Shown here one piece after another: positions 22,769-34,295 of a stretch of 64,000 nt of DNA (within the stretch, counting starts at the first letter, position 1; each line of letters starts with the position of its first letter). A program made the position numbers and the translations under genes. This DNA is from Iris pallida (Eukaryota > Streptophyta > Magnoliopsida > Asparagales > Iridaceae), in assembly GCA_029216955.1 (NCBI GenBank), contig JANAVB010015600.1:39659398-39723397 (forward strand). Reading direction: 5' to 3'. The notes beneath the pieces were generated by a model. The model had not been told where the DNA came from and searched no databases. It worked only from the letters and a program-made list of their open reading frames with translations.

Positions 22769-24960
22769 TTGTCACGTTTGATACGAAAGGAGGTCAGGTT
22801 TGATTGTCCAGCAAAGTATCAGGCATCATTTGAAAAATTGAAGAATAGATTGATTTCAGCACCGATCCTGACGCTTCCATTGGGATCGGATAGATTTACA
22901 GTATATTGTTCCGGGAAGGAACTCGGGTGTATATTGATACAACATGGAAGCGTGATAGCATATGCGTCACGACCACTTTGAGATCATGAGAAAAACTATC
23001 TGACCTACGATTTGGAGTTGGCAATAGTAGTGTTTGCGCTTAAGTTGTTGAGGCACTGTAGTATGGGGATCGAGTAAAAATTTATACTGATCATAAGAGC
23101 TTGAAGTGTATGCTCACCCAGAAGGACCTAAACATGAGGCAGAGAAGATGTCTGGAGTTGCTGAAAGATTATGGATATACAATATCATCCAGGCAAGTCG
23201 AATGTGCTAGCAGATGCCCTGAGCAGAAGGGTAGTGCATTCGTCTTGACGCTACAGAGGCACATCTTGAAAGATCATCATGAAATAAAAATTGATTCTAC
23301 CGCAGGACATAGGAGTTATGGCTACTTTACAGATTTAGTCTACATTGGTGGAGCAGATCAGAGCAGCACAGGTAAAGGACCCACAGATCCAGAAGCTTCG
23401 ATTAGAATGTGAGTATGATCTTAGAAAAGAATTGATGATCCATGAGAACGAGATACTTAGATTTGGAAGTCATTGTGTGCCGAGCGAAGATAGACATGAA
23501 GTTATGGCAGAGGCTCATAGTTCTCCTTATTCTATCTACCCTGGAGGAATTAAGATGTATCAAGATATAAAGTAGCACTTTGGGTGGAATAGCATGAAGA
23601 GGGAGATAGCAAAATTCGTTTTTTGTTGTTTGATATGTCAGCAAGTGAAGGCAGAACAATAGAGGCCAGCAGGATTATTGTAGCTAATTCTTATCCCGGA
23701 GTAAAAGTGAGAGAATATTACAATAGATTTTGTGACGGTTTACCTAGATCCCCGACTGATCAAAATATAGTTTGGATGATAGTCGATCGGCTCATGAAGG
23801 TGGCTAATTTTCTTCCTTTCAGAGTGAAGAAGTCTACTGAGCAGCTGGCAGACATGAACACGAAGCATATAGTGGGGCAGCAAGGTGTTTCAGTGAGCAT
23901 TGTATCTGATTGAGATACCCAGTTTACTTTATACTTTTGGTAGAGTTTGCATCGGAGCTTAGGCACTAGATTGAGGCTTAGTACATATTACCTTCCGAAG
24001 ACAGACGGGCAGTTAAAGAGTACCATATAGACTTTGGAAGATATTTTGCAAGCTTGTACATTATATTTTGGTAGATCTTGGGCGGTTCATCTTTATTTGG
24101 TGGAGTTATCTTATAACAACAGTTATCAAGCGAGTATTCAGATGGTTCAGTTTGAAGTGTTATATGGTAGGAAGTGCAGTTCTCTTCTAGCTTGAGACGA
24201 TGTGGATGAACGAAATTTTTGGAACAAGAGATAATCATACAGACAGTAGAGATAGTTAAGTTGACCAGAGAGCGGCTTCAGGTTGCACATGATAGGCATC
24301 GTCATAGGGTAGATCAGCATCGAAGACCTCTAGAATTTGGTGTCGGTGACCAAGTATTTCTGCAAATTTTGCATACTCGGAGAGTCATTAGATTTGGATC
24401 CCGTAGAAAGCTTAATCCACGTTACGTTGGTCCCTTGATATTCTCCCGCAGGTAGGGGATGTTGCTTATCATCTTGCCCTTCCACCTTTGCTACATGAGG
24501 TACATGATGTTTTCATATATCTCAGTTGCGTAGGTATGTCCCGGATCTGAGCTATATCCTCGATCATTAATCTAAGCTAGTCATTGGTACCAACTTGACT
24601 TACGAGGAACAATCTGTATTTATTTTAGATCAAAGGGAGAAGGTGCTTAAGAACCTGACTGTTAAGCTTGTCCGTGTTGCTTGGGGCCAACCCTCACCGG
24701 GATAGTCGATATGAGAGCGTGAGGATGAGATAATATCTCGGTATCCATACTTATTCGACTCAAAAGGTATATTCAGTTCTTATGCCTTCGCACCTTGATT
24801 TTCGTGCTTGGTTAGCACCTTGTAGTAGATAATTATTCTCTTGTTGCCTGGTTGATTGGTATGATTGCATGTGTAGTTAGGTTGGTATGTGGTATCTTGC
24901 TTGCCCTGATTTCAATATCTTGTCTTGGTTGGAATTTCGAGGGCAAATTTTTTCTAAGGA
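22769..24960 (+). pseudogene. Gypsy E pol fragment (RT end, RNase H, integrase, C-terminal region)
   Basis: Starts inside the RT connection segment (RLIRKEVRF, FEKLKNRLISAPILTLP). RNase H follows (FTVYCSGKELGC). The zinc-binding part of integrase is at about 23490-23660 and the catalytic core at 23690-24060 with IVDRLMK and VSIVSD. The region at 24310-24450 reads RRPLEFGVGDQVFLQ without any intron, unlike the G family. The tail at 24620-24770 is of chromodomain type. Frequent stops and frameshifts are present. The left boundary joins copia B abruptly. Confidence 0.8.
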
Positions 24961-24969
24961 GGGTAGAGA
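24961..24969 (+). other. Polypurine tract region of gypsy E
   Basis: AAGGAGGGTAGAGA follows the decayed end of pol, and the LTR start TGTTAGG follows directly. Confidence 0.55.
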
Positions 24970-25771
24970 TGTTAGGTATATGTATTTTCCTACATTATTA
25001 CTGTATATGGTATCTGGTATATGCAGCATATGTACCTGTAACCTGTATTTGCACATGATCATGACATAAAATAGTATTTTATCGTGATACAGTGTACCAC
25101 CCCTTGTCCTTCTCTGATTGTAGGCTTGGGTCACTACTTCAATGATGAAATACTAGACAGTGATGTGATCTGAATTTTTATTTATTTTATTACAATGAGC
25201 TGTCATGACATGTAGACTTGGATTAGGCATGTTAGGGGTATGGCTTAGTAATGCAACACCCACACCCTATAAATATTCTCTTTTTTCCTTTCTCTCCTCA
25301 TTCACTCTCATTCATTTCCCTCAACCAACCTATAGGCAAGTACATCTTGCACTAATGGAGAGACCGCAAGCTCATTTCATTTCCTTTGATCTCCTTATAC
25401 ATTTTGATCTATGCTATGCATCTTTATCTTCTCTATATGTTTAGTACTTGGTGCTTTCAGTTTTGATGGCTATTTTAGTAGATCTAAGTTTCTAAAACTA
25501 AGATTTTATGGATTTTCATTGAAATAAAAATCAGTTGTTCCATGTGGTAAATTCAATTTCATACAGTTTTGGCTTCTTTATACATGTGATTAACTTATTG
25601 CTTCGTGATTGAGACCTAGGATGGTGACCATAGCAGTTGACCTTTGGCATGTAGATAGCCCATGTGTCTTATATATCCATAATCTTATTTCGGAATACTA
25701 GCATATTTCGTATACGAAGTTGGCCTACGTCCGTCCCTGCTCTCTAGTATTATGGTTCTGGGATATTACAG
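24970..25771 (+). repeat. Probable 3' LTR of gypsy E
   Basis: The start TGTTAGGTATATG is fixed by the polypurine tract. The end is less sure. TCTGGGATATTACA at 25771 looks like a gypsy LTR end, but I see no second copy and no TSD. A TATA box (CTATAAATA) is at about 25267-25275, and AGGCAAGTACATC is at 25334-25346. Confidence 0.5.
25267..25346 (+). promoter_or_regulatory. TATA box and downstream donor-like motif of LTR E
   Basis: CTATAAATA is followed 66 bp later by AG|GCAAGTACATC. The two are separated by a CT-rich leader. The spacing matches LTR families F and G. Confidence 0.5.
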
Positions 25772-26189
25772 GATATCTGGTCGTATATCGATCGACTCCT
25801 TCGACGATTCCATACTACTCCACCTCTTAAAGGCTAAATTCTCAACATGATATTATCTGATTTGATTGCCAATTTGTCACAGCACGTACAACACCCAAGA
25901 TGGTTGAGAAAGTTTAATTTGAATAAATATTATCAATAACTAGTATAAATGCATGTATTTCTTATGTGTTGTTTGAACAACTATTAGACATGATTGATCA
26001 ATGATTCACTCACTAATTTTTTTTAAGAAGAATATTTCAAGAACTTGAAGGAGAAAGACTGACATTGTAGGAGAATAAATAGTTAGGACTTACTGAAAAT
26101 GAATGCTGATGAATGATAACTTTTCATGCAATAAAAAGTTATGAATAACTGAGATTAGGAAATGACAATCGACTTAAATGAATAATTTG
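25772..26189. other. Unassigned AT-rich stretch
   Basis: No ORF, LTR end or known repeat is recognisable here. It lies between the probable end of LTR E and the degenerate repeat block. Confidence 0.4.
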
Positions 26190-26760
26190 CATATTGCATG
26201 CATAATTTATTACATGCTAATTTAGAAATACTCTAAGACACTATACATGTATTCTTTGGCATGCATTCATCAACATCTTAATTAAATGTGCTATTTGAGG
26301 AATGCATTATTGCTTTTTTTTGAATGGTGCATCATTTATAGTGCAAATTGAGTTATTCCTAAAATAGCATTCATTATGATGATGCATGCATTAATTAGCA
26401 TCTTAATTAAATTAATTAGGAATACATCATTAGCAAGTATATCATGCAACATCCTAATTTAGAAATAATATACAAGGCACTATATGTGTATTCTTAGGCA
26501 TGCATTCATTAGCAACTTAATTAAATGTCCTATTCTAGGAATGCATCATATATTTTTTGAACGGTATATCATTTATGGTTAGCGTTCAATGGCATGTTGC
26601 ATGCATCTATTAAGAATGTATAATATAATTAGCACCATTAGCATTCTGAATTCATTAGCATCTTAATTAAATGTGCTATTTTAGCAATGCTGGATTTTTT
26701 TGAACGGTGCACCATTATTATGTTGCATGCTGATTTAGAAAGACTAAAGGGCATTTTTTT
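26190..26760. repeat. Degenerate local repeats, about 110-130 bp spacing
   Basis: A word close to GCATGCATTCATTAGCATC, then TTAATTAAATGTGCTATTT, then GGAATGCATCAT recurs near 26259, 26381, 26500 and 26650. Some copies are followed by TTTTTTGAACGGT and an ATCATTTAT word. The copies are well diverged. Confidence 0.55.
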
Positions 26761-27160
26761 TTTCTTTATTTTGATTTAAGATTTATGATTTGTAAGTACC
26801 TAACTACCTCTAACAGAATAGATTTTTTTATTAAAATAGATATGTGTGCAAGGGTATTTGTGGAATAGAAAGTTAGTTTTGGCATTATATAGTAGAATAG
26901 AACTATTACCAAAACTCTCACAAATTAACTACAAAAATTCAAACAAAGAAATCTAAGAATAGAGGCCAAGTTTATGAAGTGTGTGTTGTATAGTCAGATG
27001 TCTCTAGGGGGGAGAAAATTCCGACCGATACCGAAAAAACCGACCGAATACCGATTAAAAATATCCAAAAAAATCGAACCAAAATTATGTGTTGATATCG
27101 AATTGTCTAACCGGCTAAAATAAGGTATAATGGTAGTGGTAAAGGTTTTAGTGTAATACC
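26761..27160. other. Unassigned AT-rich stretch with CCGA words
   Basis: No coding signal. From about 27020 the words CCGACCGAATACCG and similar recur, leading into the microsatellite block. Confidence 0.35.
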
Positions 27161-27929
<769 letters not shown>

Positions 27930-27983
27930 AGCCAAACCTAGTGATGTCTCTCGAGCACAAGTCCTCTCGAGCCATTTTCGTAA

Positions 27984-28262
27984 GTGTCGCGAAGCTCGCA
28001 GCTAAGGGACTGGCAAACCATTTTGACTGAATCACGAACGGCTGCCCCTACTGTACCGGCTCCAGCTTCGACCACAGCACCTCCGCCAACGAGCACATCG
28101 CCTATTGTACCGGCTCCAGCTTCAACCACAGCACCTCCGCCAATGACTGCTCCTCCGACCACAGTGCCTCTTGTCGTGCTGCCGACTCCTCCAGACGTCG
28201 TTCCTGCCGAGGATGTACAGCGGATCCTCTATTTGGTCCTAGGACAGTTATATTCATGCTGA
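27984..28262 (+). pseudogene. Pro/Thr/Ala-rich C-terminal ORF of a CACTA-type protein
   Basis: 92 codons with two copies of VPAPASTTAPPP, then PDVVPAEDVQRILYLVLGQLYS. The TGA at 28260-28262 is followed in frame by a proline run that ends at a further stop. Such Pro-rich tails with a short helical end are common in CACTA ORFs, and the position next to the CACTA terminus supports this. No catalytic part remains, and I do not recognise a specific family. Confidence 0.35.
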
Positions 28263-28649
28263 CGACCGGTTATGCCTCCGCCACCTCCTCCACCTCCACC
28301 ACCATCAGTTTGAGATTTGTTTATTTTTTTTCATTGTATTTGACGATGAGTTTGTGTATGTACTATTGCGACTGTTGGACATATTTTTATTATTTGACTG
28401 TTGGAAGTGTTTGTATATGTACTATATTTGACTGGTGAACATATTTGATTGTTGGATGTGTTTGATCGAGATGCTTGGGTTTATTTTGTATATATTGGGG
28501 TTATAGAGTTTATGTATGATTGTTAGACATATTTGGGGCTATAGAGTTTATGTATGACTTTTGGACATATTTGACTTTTGGAATGAGTTTATGTATGTAT
28601 TCCCAGGTATGAGCAAAGCTAGAACAATTTAATGTGGTAGAAATAAAAT

Positions 28650-29150
28650 GATTAGCGACTAACCAGCGACGGAATAGTGACGTTATTTTGGAAAATTTAC
28701 AGGCTAGCGACTAACCAGCTACTGATTAGCGACGGAATCCTCGAGATATTTTCAGGTTAGCGACTGGTTAGCGACGAAAATATCAGTCGCTGAGCTTCTG
28801 TTTGATATCAAAACTGTATCAGACGAGTCAGCGACAGAAATTTTCGTCGCTGAGCTTCTGGAAAATTTGATATTTTGGCTCTCTAGAAAATGTCGCTAAT
28901 CCATTGCTAATATGTCGCTGTGATTGCCGACGTTTTGAATTCGTTGCTAATCCGTAGCTATATTTGCGTCGGTAGTTCCGTCGGCAATTCGTCGCTATAG
29001 CGATGGATTACCGACGTATTTTCTATAGCGACGTTATGTTTATCGATGTCAGTTATCCGTCGGTAATCCATCGCTAATATAATTTAGCGACGGAATATAC
29101 GTATTTAGCGACGGATTGTTCCGCCGCTAAATACCAATATTTTAGTAATG
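28650..29150. repeat. Subterminal TAGCGACGGA repeats of CACTA fragment
   Basis: At least a dozen copies of AGCGAC or its complement GTCGCT occur, many within TTAGCGACGGAAT. These are probable transposase-binding repeats, an inference from known CACTA biology. Confidence 0.6.
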
Positions 29151-29152
29151 CC

Positions 29153-29682
29153 TGTGTGCCGCAGCCCTACAGCACCTGCGCGCTCAGTGCCTAGCACCTG
29201 CGTGCCGCAGCCCCGCAACACCTGGCACGCCACAGCACATGTACGCCGCAGCCCCACAGTACCTTATCGTCCAGTACCGCAACACCTGCATGCCTGCATT
29301 GTACCTCGTGCAGAGACGAACGCATCAACTGCACACAATGCGCCTTGCACCGATGCTGTAGTGCTAAGTAGAAAGTGCGCCAACAAAATGCCACTTTATG
29401 CCCTTGAGTCCGAGTCCGAGTCGTTAAGCCCCTTCGGGGCTTTGCTCCACAAGAAAATTATCTCAAGGGCATGACCAAAAGCATTAATGCTTCTTTATTG
29501 GTTTTAGCCTTCTTTCCACTAGAAAAGTGTCCCCACATGGTACCCATGTGCCTCTCCACACTTCATATGATCTCTCAACATAAGCAAAGCTTTATTTAAA
29601 GATACTATCCATTTGGTTTTTCCAATGTGGGACTATCTTTCTAGTTTCTAACGCAAAACACCAACAAATAAAAATACCAACA
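29153..29682 (-). repeat. 3' LTR of copia C
   Basis: On the minus strand the LTR starts TGTTGGTATTT at 29682, directly after the polypurine tract ATGTGGGAGAT. A TATA-like CTTTAAATAAAG lies at about 29590-29601. The far end is uncertain. TGTGTGCC at 29153, two bases past the CACTA terminus, is a candidate. The part at 29153-29300 has repeated CCGCAGCCCC words. The 108-codon ORF here is not supported as a gene. Confidence 0.6.
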
Positions 29683-29696
29683 ATCTCCCACATATC
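29683..29696 (-). other. Polypurine tract of copia C
   Basis: On the minus strand TATGTGGGAGAT precedes TGTTGG, the usual copia arrangement. Confidence 0.75.
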
Positions 29697-30190
29697 TCTA
29701 TATATGGGATGAGCGTTCCCCATAGTGATTGTCTATCATGCATTAGGATAGATGTCACTACGACTTGAATCTTTCCTCATAGGTTAAATGACAGCATGAT
29801 ACAAGAATGGACTAAGACTTGAATTCTGCACCATTATTGTAATTCTTTCCACTCACATAATGACATCAACTGCACTTTTGGCTACACATTAAAGACCCTG
29901 TGCCAGCCTGGTTTTGGTGTATGTATCTTGGATGTCTACAAGATTTTTCTCAAAAGATGGCCTATATCTCTTTCCATACACTCTAGGTGAGTTCTTTTAA
30001 AGAGTTTTTGGCATGAAGCCTTTTGCTTCCTTGTGGTGCTAGATCGCTATGACATGGCCCGAAGCCGAGATCCTGTCTCATGTGGTGTCATACCACCTGT
30101 AGCATGAGGCCCAGCCTCTTTATAGTGGCACACTACCCAGCATGAAGTCTTTCGCTTCCTTGCGGTGTTACGCCGCCATGACATGGCTTG
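29697..30190 (-). other. 3' untranslated region of copia C, distal part
   Basis: Non-coding. From 30013 it holds one full unit and part of a second unit of the roughly 130-140-bp tandem repeat that continues at 33043 after the inserted solo LTR. Confidence 0.6.
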
Positions 30191-30195
30191 TAAAG
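30191..30195. repeat. Target-site duplication TAAAG of solo LTR F, left
   Basis: TAAAG at 30191-30195 matches TAAAG at 33038-33042. Confidence 0.92.
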
Positions 30196-31940
30196 TGTCA
30201 CGCCCCAGTACCGAAATACGGAGACGGACTAGGCCAGCTAATCCATATGAGGTACGTAACGTCATACGGCGATCGTGGCTGTCGAGAGACTAGGGGGTAC
30301 ATGCTACAATCAAGTCTCCTATGGTCCCACAGAGTTCTATGTCTCAATCAATCAAATCACATCAGCAAATAAATGAACATTAAAGATAAAGCAGTAAGGC
30401 GTCCCCGACGCTTCATCAAAATGGTCATGAGAGACTAGCTTTATAATTTAGCTATCTCGGAGAGTCAGGAGTACAAAATTATACACAGCTGCAGTCTGTT
30501 TAATTACAATGATGTACTGACACAAAATATCAAGTAATCCGGCTAACAGGTGCCGGTAGCTAAACGCCGCACAAAGTATAAGCAGGAGTGGTGGAGAAGA
30601 AATCCACTCGAGTCCCCGAACCGCCATGCTCCTAGTATGCACCATGGATGTCAGGGAGGAAGATCATGTCCTCTGGCTCTGCTACGAGATCTGGCCAAAC
30701 AAAACCAGCGGGGTCAGCCCCGAATAGCAAGTACCGCCAAAGGGGCACAAGAGTTAAGATTAAAAACCCAGTTAGTAGAATGATTGATAATAATAATGCT
30801 CATGCTACTATTATAGGGTAGCGCAACATCCTCGAACCCATATGGCACCCTTACAACCAAACAAGGACAAAAGGTGCTGCATGGAGTCGGGACGCGTCGT
30901 ACTCTATAACTTTCACATAAGTTAAAGGGTATAAACAATAAAATCTCCTGATCGTGACTTCGGTCGATGGCCTATCGCAGCACAATAACCAACCCAACAA
31001 TCAAACAAGAACATGGGTTGGATCATGCACCATGATAGACCATGTTCCTCAGTCATTCACAAGAGTAGCACTTCACAACCAGAATAAGTCTTCCGTTCAT
31101 AACTTCGGTCCACAGCCTGTCATAGTACGATAACCAACCCAACAATCAAACAAGAACATGGGTTGGATCCCGTACCATGACAGTCCGCTTCCCTCAGTTA
31201 TTCACGGAAGGTAATAAGATACACGCAAGTCATTTTCGCGGCCAATCAAGTCTACGAGTTTCTAGTGGGACGAGGTTATCCTCGCATCATGTTATTTCAA
31301 AATCCTCAGATCGTATCTTTCCAGCAAGGCTAGCCAACCCAGGGGTTCGCGTAGACAGGTGCATTGAGCACAGGTCCCTCGTAAGGCCACCTTGCCAAGA
31401 CATATAATATATAGCAGGAATTAATCGGATACAGTCATCTACTCGTTGCGGATGACACAATATCCGTGGAGACCAGCCGGCACGTCAAGACAATATCTCA
31501 AGGCGGCTGGTGTAACACGATCTCGGGATTCTGCCCTCCCCATGCATCTAGTATATTTAGGTGCCTAGTTTAACCCTAGGTGAAATCTTGGACTCACATG
31601 CTGTGGCCTGCATGATTATCCTCCTAAATGTCGTACTCAAGTACGAGTACCCCAAAAGAGGATCCATGTCAATCAGTATGTCAACATGTTCTACCCTCCT
31701 TGGTGTAATGCATCAGTGCAAATACGCCACGTGGAGTTACGAGTCATTTGTCGAGCATGAACGAGAACTGGGACATTCAGGTAGAAGTATCAGGTAGGAA
31801 CACTTTGTTCACCGGGGCACATTAGTGCTCATATCATGCTCAGGTCAAAAGGCGTAAGGATATATAGCATACACAAACATTTTATATATATATATATACA
31901 ATATAATGTATACATATAAAAATATAAGGTATAGGGGAGT

Positions 31941-32076
31941 CCAGGTCAGAGCGCGCTCAAGTCAGGCTACGCTCAGGTTAACCTACGCTCAGGTCAACCT
32001 ACGCTCAGGTCAGCCTACGCTCAGGTCAACCTACACTCAGGTCAACCTACGCTCAGGTCAGCCTACGCTCAGGTTA
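31941..32076. repeat. 16-bp tandem array in solo LTR F
   Basis: Eight units close to CTACGCTCAGGTCAAC, alternating AAC and AGC endings in part. It lies next to the hairpin array. Confidence 0.9.
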
Positions 32077-32079
32077 CTC

Positions 32080-32306
32080 CATACGACTCCTCTTCAAGGC
32101 AGCGTATGAGGTCCATACGACTCCTCTTCAAGGCAGCGTATGGGGTCCATACGACTCCTTGTCAAGGCAGCGTATGCAAGACATACGCTTCCAAAAGGCA
32201 GCGTATGGGGTCCATACGACTCCTTGTCAAGGCAGCGTATGAGGTCCATACGACTCCTTGTCAAGGCAGCGTATGGGAGACATACGCTTCCAAAATGCAG
32301 CGTATG
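32080..32306. repeat. Seven-unit hairpin-forming tandem array in solo LTR F
   Basis: Units start at 32080, 32114, 32148, 32182, 32213, 32247 and 32281. Each opens with CATACG and closes with CGTATG, with a 14-17 bp loop (for example ACTCCTTGTCAAGGCAG). Two unit types occur: five with ACTCC...CAAGGCAG and two shorter ones with CTTCCAAAA. On the minus strand the array lies in the leader, about 490 bp downstream of the TATA box. Confidence 0.9.
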
Positions 32307-32724
32307 GGGCAGACTGTGTTGCGCTAAAGAGCGCACGCAGCTCAGTGGCGCAAGCTAAAAAGCTCGCGCGCACTGTTCACTGTCTTCTCCAAAATAGCAA
32401 GAACTCCATGGTTTGAACCCAAAGCTTCAAAAGTCCATAACTTGGTCAAAATAAGTCCAAATCCAACTTTTTAAAGGTCAAAATTGGGTAGAATAAGATT
32501 TTCTACAACATGGAACCATCAAAACTTGAAAATAATGAAGTTTACTAGATCAAAACCAAGAAGATCCGAAAATGGTTAAAACTTAGATCTACAAAAATTA
32601 AAGCTTCAAAATAGAAAATTTCAAGTTCTAAACTAGTATAGAATGAGGAGAAGAACATATTTTGACAAATAATTTTGTAAGAAAAATATGAACAAAATTT
32701 ATGGATCCCTCTCTTGAGCAAGTT

Positions 32725-32803
32725 GGTACTTGCCTTGGTTGGTGGAGGAAAGTAAATGAGAGAAAATAAATGAGAGAAGAGAGAATGAGTTGAGTTATTA
32801 TAT
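32725..32803 (-). promoter_or_regulatory. TATA box and donor-like motif of LTR F
   Basis: On the minus strand TATATAA (32803-32797) is followed after about 65 bp by AAGGCAAGTACC (32736-32725). The leader between them is CT-rich and includes CCACCAACC, also seen as CAACCAACC before the same motif in LTR E. Confidence 0.5.
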
Positions 32804-33037
32804 AGAATCTTGAACCCATGGGTTCATGATGAACCATAGGTGAACCAAGAATAGGTTACCCAAATGAGCCAAAACTGTAGGCCCAAATGCAGAAAATAAA
32901 TTACGAAATAATATTTTGTCGAATATTTTTGGAAAATGCATGAAGAAATACAGCATATAAATATCGTATAAATACAAGGTAAATACAATTTATCGGTTTA
33001 CGTATTAAAATATGTAAACCAGGATCGGGGAGTGACA

Positions 33038-33042
33038 TAAAG
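33038..33042. repeat. Target-site duplication TAAAG of solo LTR F, right
   Basis: Matches 30191-30195. Confidence 0.92.
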
Positions 33043-33526
33043 TCGAGGCAATGCCTCATGTGGTGTCACCAACTGTAACATGAGACCTAGTCTCTTTGTA
33101 GTGCTGCCTACCACTTTTCATTATACAGAATTAGGCCTCCTTGCCTATGTGTGGTGCTACGCTGCTGTGACTTGGCCCGAAGCCGAGGCTTTACCCTCAC
33201 AAGGTACCTCATGTGGTGTCACCCCACCGTAGCATAGAGTACTACGCTCCTTTGTAGTGTTGTGCTACCCGTGCTTCCTGTAAAGCACGCCAGATATCTC
33301 AGATGCCTGAGAACTCATTAAGGCTTCCAAGCCATCCTCCCAAAGGACTTTGTTCTTTATAAAGAACAATAAGTAGACAACAGTAGTTCTGGGTTCATAA
33401 TCCCGCAACATCCTAAAGGATTTGCCTACTATTCCTAATATTCTTCTACTCAATGGTCCTTCCTTGAACTAAAAGTTAGATGCCTAGTAGATTTCTCTTT
33501 GAACTAATAGCATAAAACTTTATAGT
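33043..33526 (-). other. 3' untranslated region of copia C, proximal part
   Basis: Continues the tandem repeat begun at 30013 and then matches 20450-20830 of copia B. No ORF has coding character. Confidence 0.6.
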
Positions 33527-33529
33527 AGA

Positions 33530-34292
33530 CACTATAAGAATAATGGCTTTTCTTGACGGCGATTCCCCGTCAAGAAATGGACTTCTTGACGGTTGCGGAT
33601 ACATCAGTAGGCCGGAGTCAAGAAAAGGGCCCCCCTTTCTTGACGGTCGCTGGAAGGACTTTTCTTGACGGTTTTGGGCCGTTATATGAAATACTTTTCT
33701 TGACTATTTTTAGCCGTCAAGATAGCAGTTTTTAGAAACCGTCAATGTAGGCAAAAACCTTTCTTGACTCCGGCCTAGATGACGGTTATTAGCCGTCAAG
33801 AAAAGCATTTATTCACAGGCTATTATGCAGCATAATTTGAATTAAAATTGATGTTTGACAACCGTCAAGAGAAGCTATCCAAAGTACCGTCAATAGAAGC
33901 TTGCCAAAATTCTATCAAGAACTATTGTCAAGAGAAGCTTGCCATTTTTTTTTAAAGATCGGGCTACTCCTCTTCATAAAAAAGAACCACACCCGTCAAG
34001 AGAGATAAAAAGTTTTAAAAAAATTACTATAATGGTAGCCGAAAAATTTGTGCCAATTTTTTCGCACGTACATTAATTGACGGTTGTCACCAATCCGTCA
34101 ATAAATTTTTTTGTATTTCTTGACGGATCATCTAAAATCGTCAACTTATATGATAAATGTTTTTTCTAAATTAACATAAAACTTGCCTTCTCTTGACGTA
34201 AGCCTAAAACCATCAAGATAACCACTATTATTGACGATTTTCGACGACCGTCAACTTATAAACCGTCAAGAATCGTCATTTTTCTTGTAGTG
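33530..34292. mobile_element. Non-autonomous CACTA element, 763 bp
   Basis: Termini are CACTATAAGAATAATGGC at the left and TCATTTTTCTTGTAGTG at the right, an imperfect CACTA-type inverted repeat. The 3-bp TSD is AGA on both sides (33527-33529 and 34293-34295), which is the length CACTA elements make. TTCTTGACGG and its complement CCGTCAAGAA recur throughout as subterminal repeats. No transposase is encoded. Confidence 0.9.
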
Positions 34293-34295
34293 AGA

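Larger units (their letters stand above)
27930..29150 (+). mobile_element. CACTA transposon fragment, 3' end
   Basis: The right terminus reads CCAATATTTTAGTAATG at 29150. Its complement begins CATTACTAAAA, one base off the CACTA terminus. The adjoining 500 bp (about 28650-29150) carry many TAGCGAC and GTCGCTA words on both strands, the subterminal repeats typical of CACTA elements. The left end is not found, so the fragment is truncated. Confidence 0.6.
30196..33037 (-). mobile_element. Solo gypsy LTR F (2.84 kb), minus orientation
   Basis: Starts TGTCACGCCCC and ends GGGGAGTGACA, with a perfect 5-bp TSD, and it interrupts the 3' untranslated region of copia C. Orientation is taken as minus for two reasons. 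A TATATAA box reads on that strand at 32797-32803, followed by a CT-rich leader. Read on that strand the LTR also ends GGGGCGTGACA, like the other gypsy LTRs. No internal domain is present, so it is a product of LTR-LTR recombination. It contains two tandem arrays at 31941-32306. Its small ORFs are not supported. Confidence 0.88.

Noticed and set aside
29148..29474. 108-codon ORF at the start of the copia C LTR
   Set aside because: It begins at the CACTA end and runs across repeated CCGCAGCCCC words of the LTR. No domain, and the element reads on the other strand.
31941..32306. Possible CRISPR array
   Set aside because: Units are adjacent tandem repeats with no unique spacers, and the context is a plant LTR.
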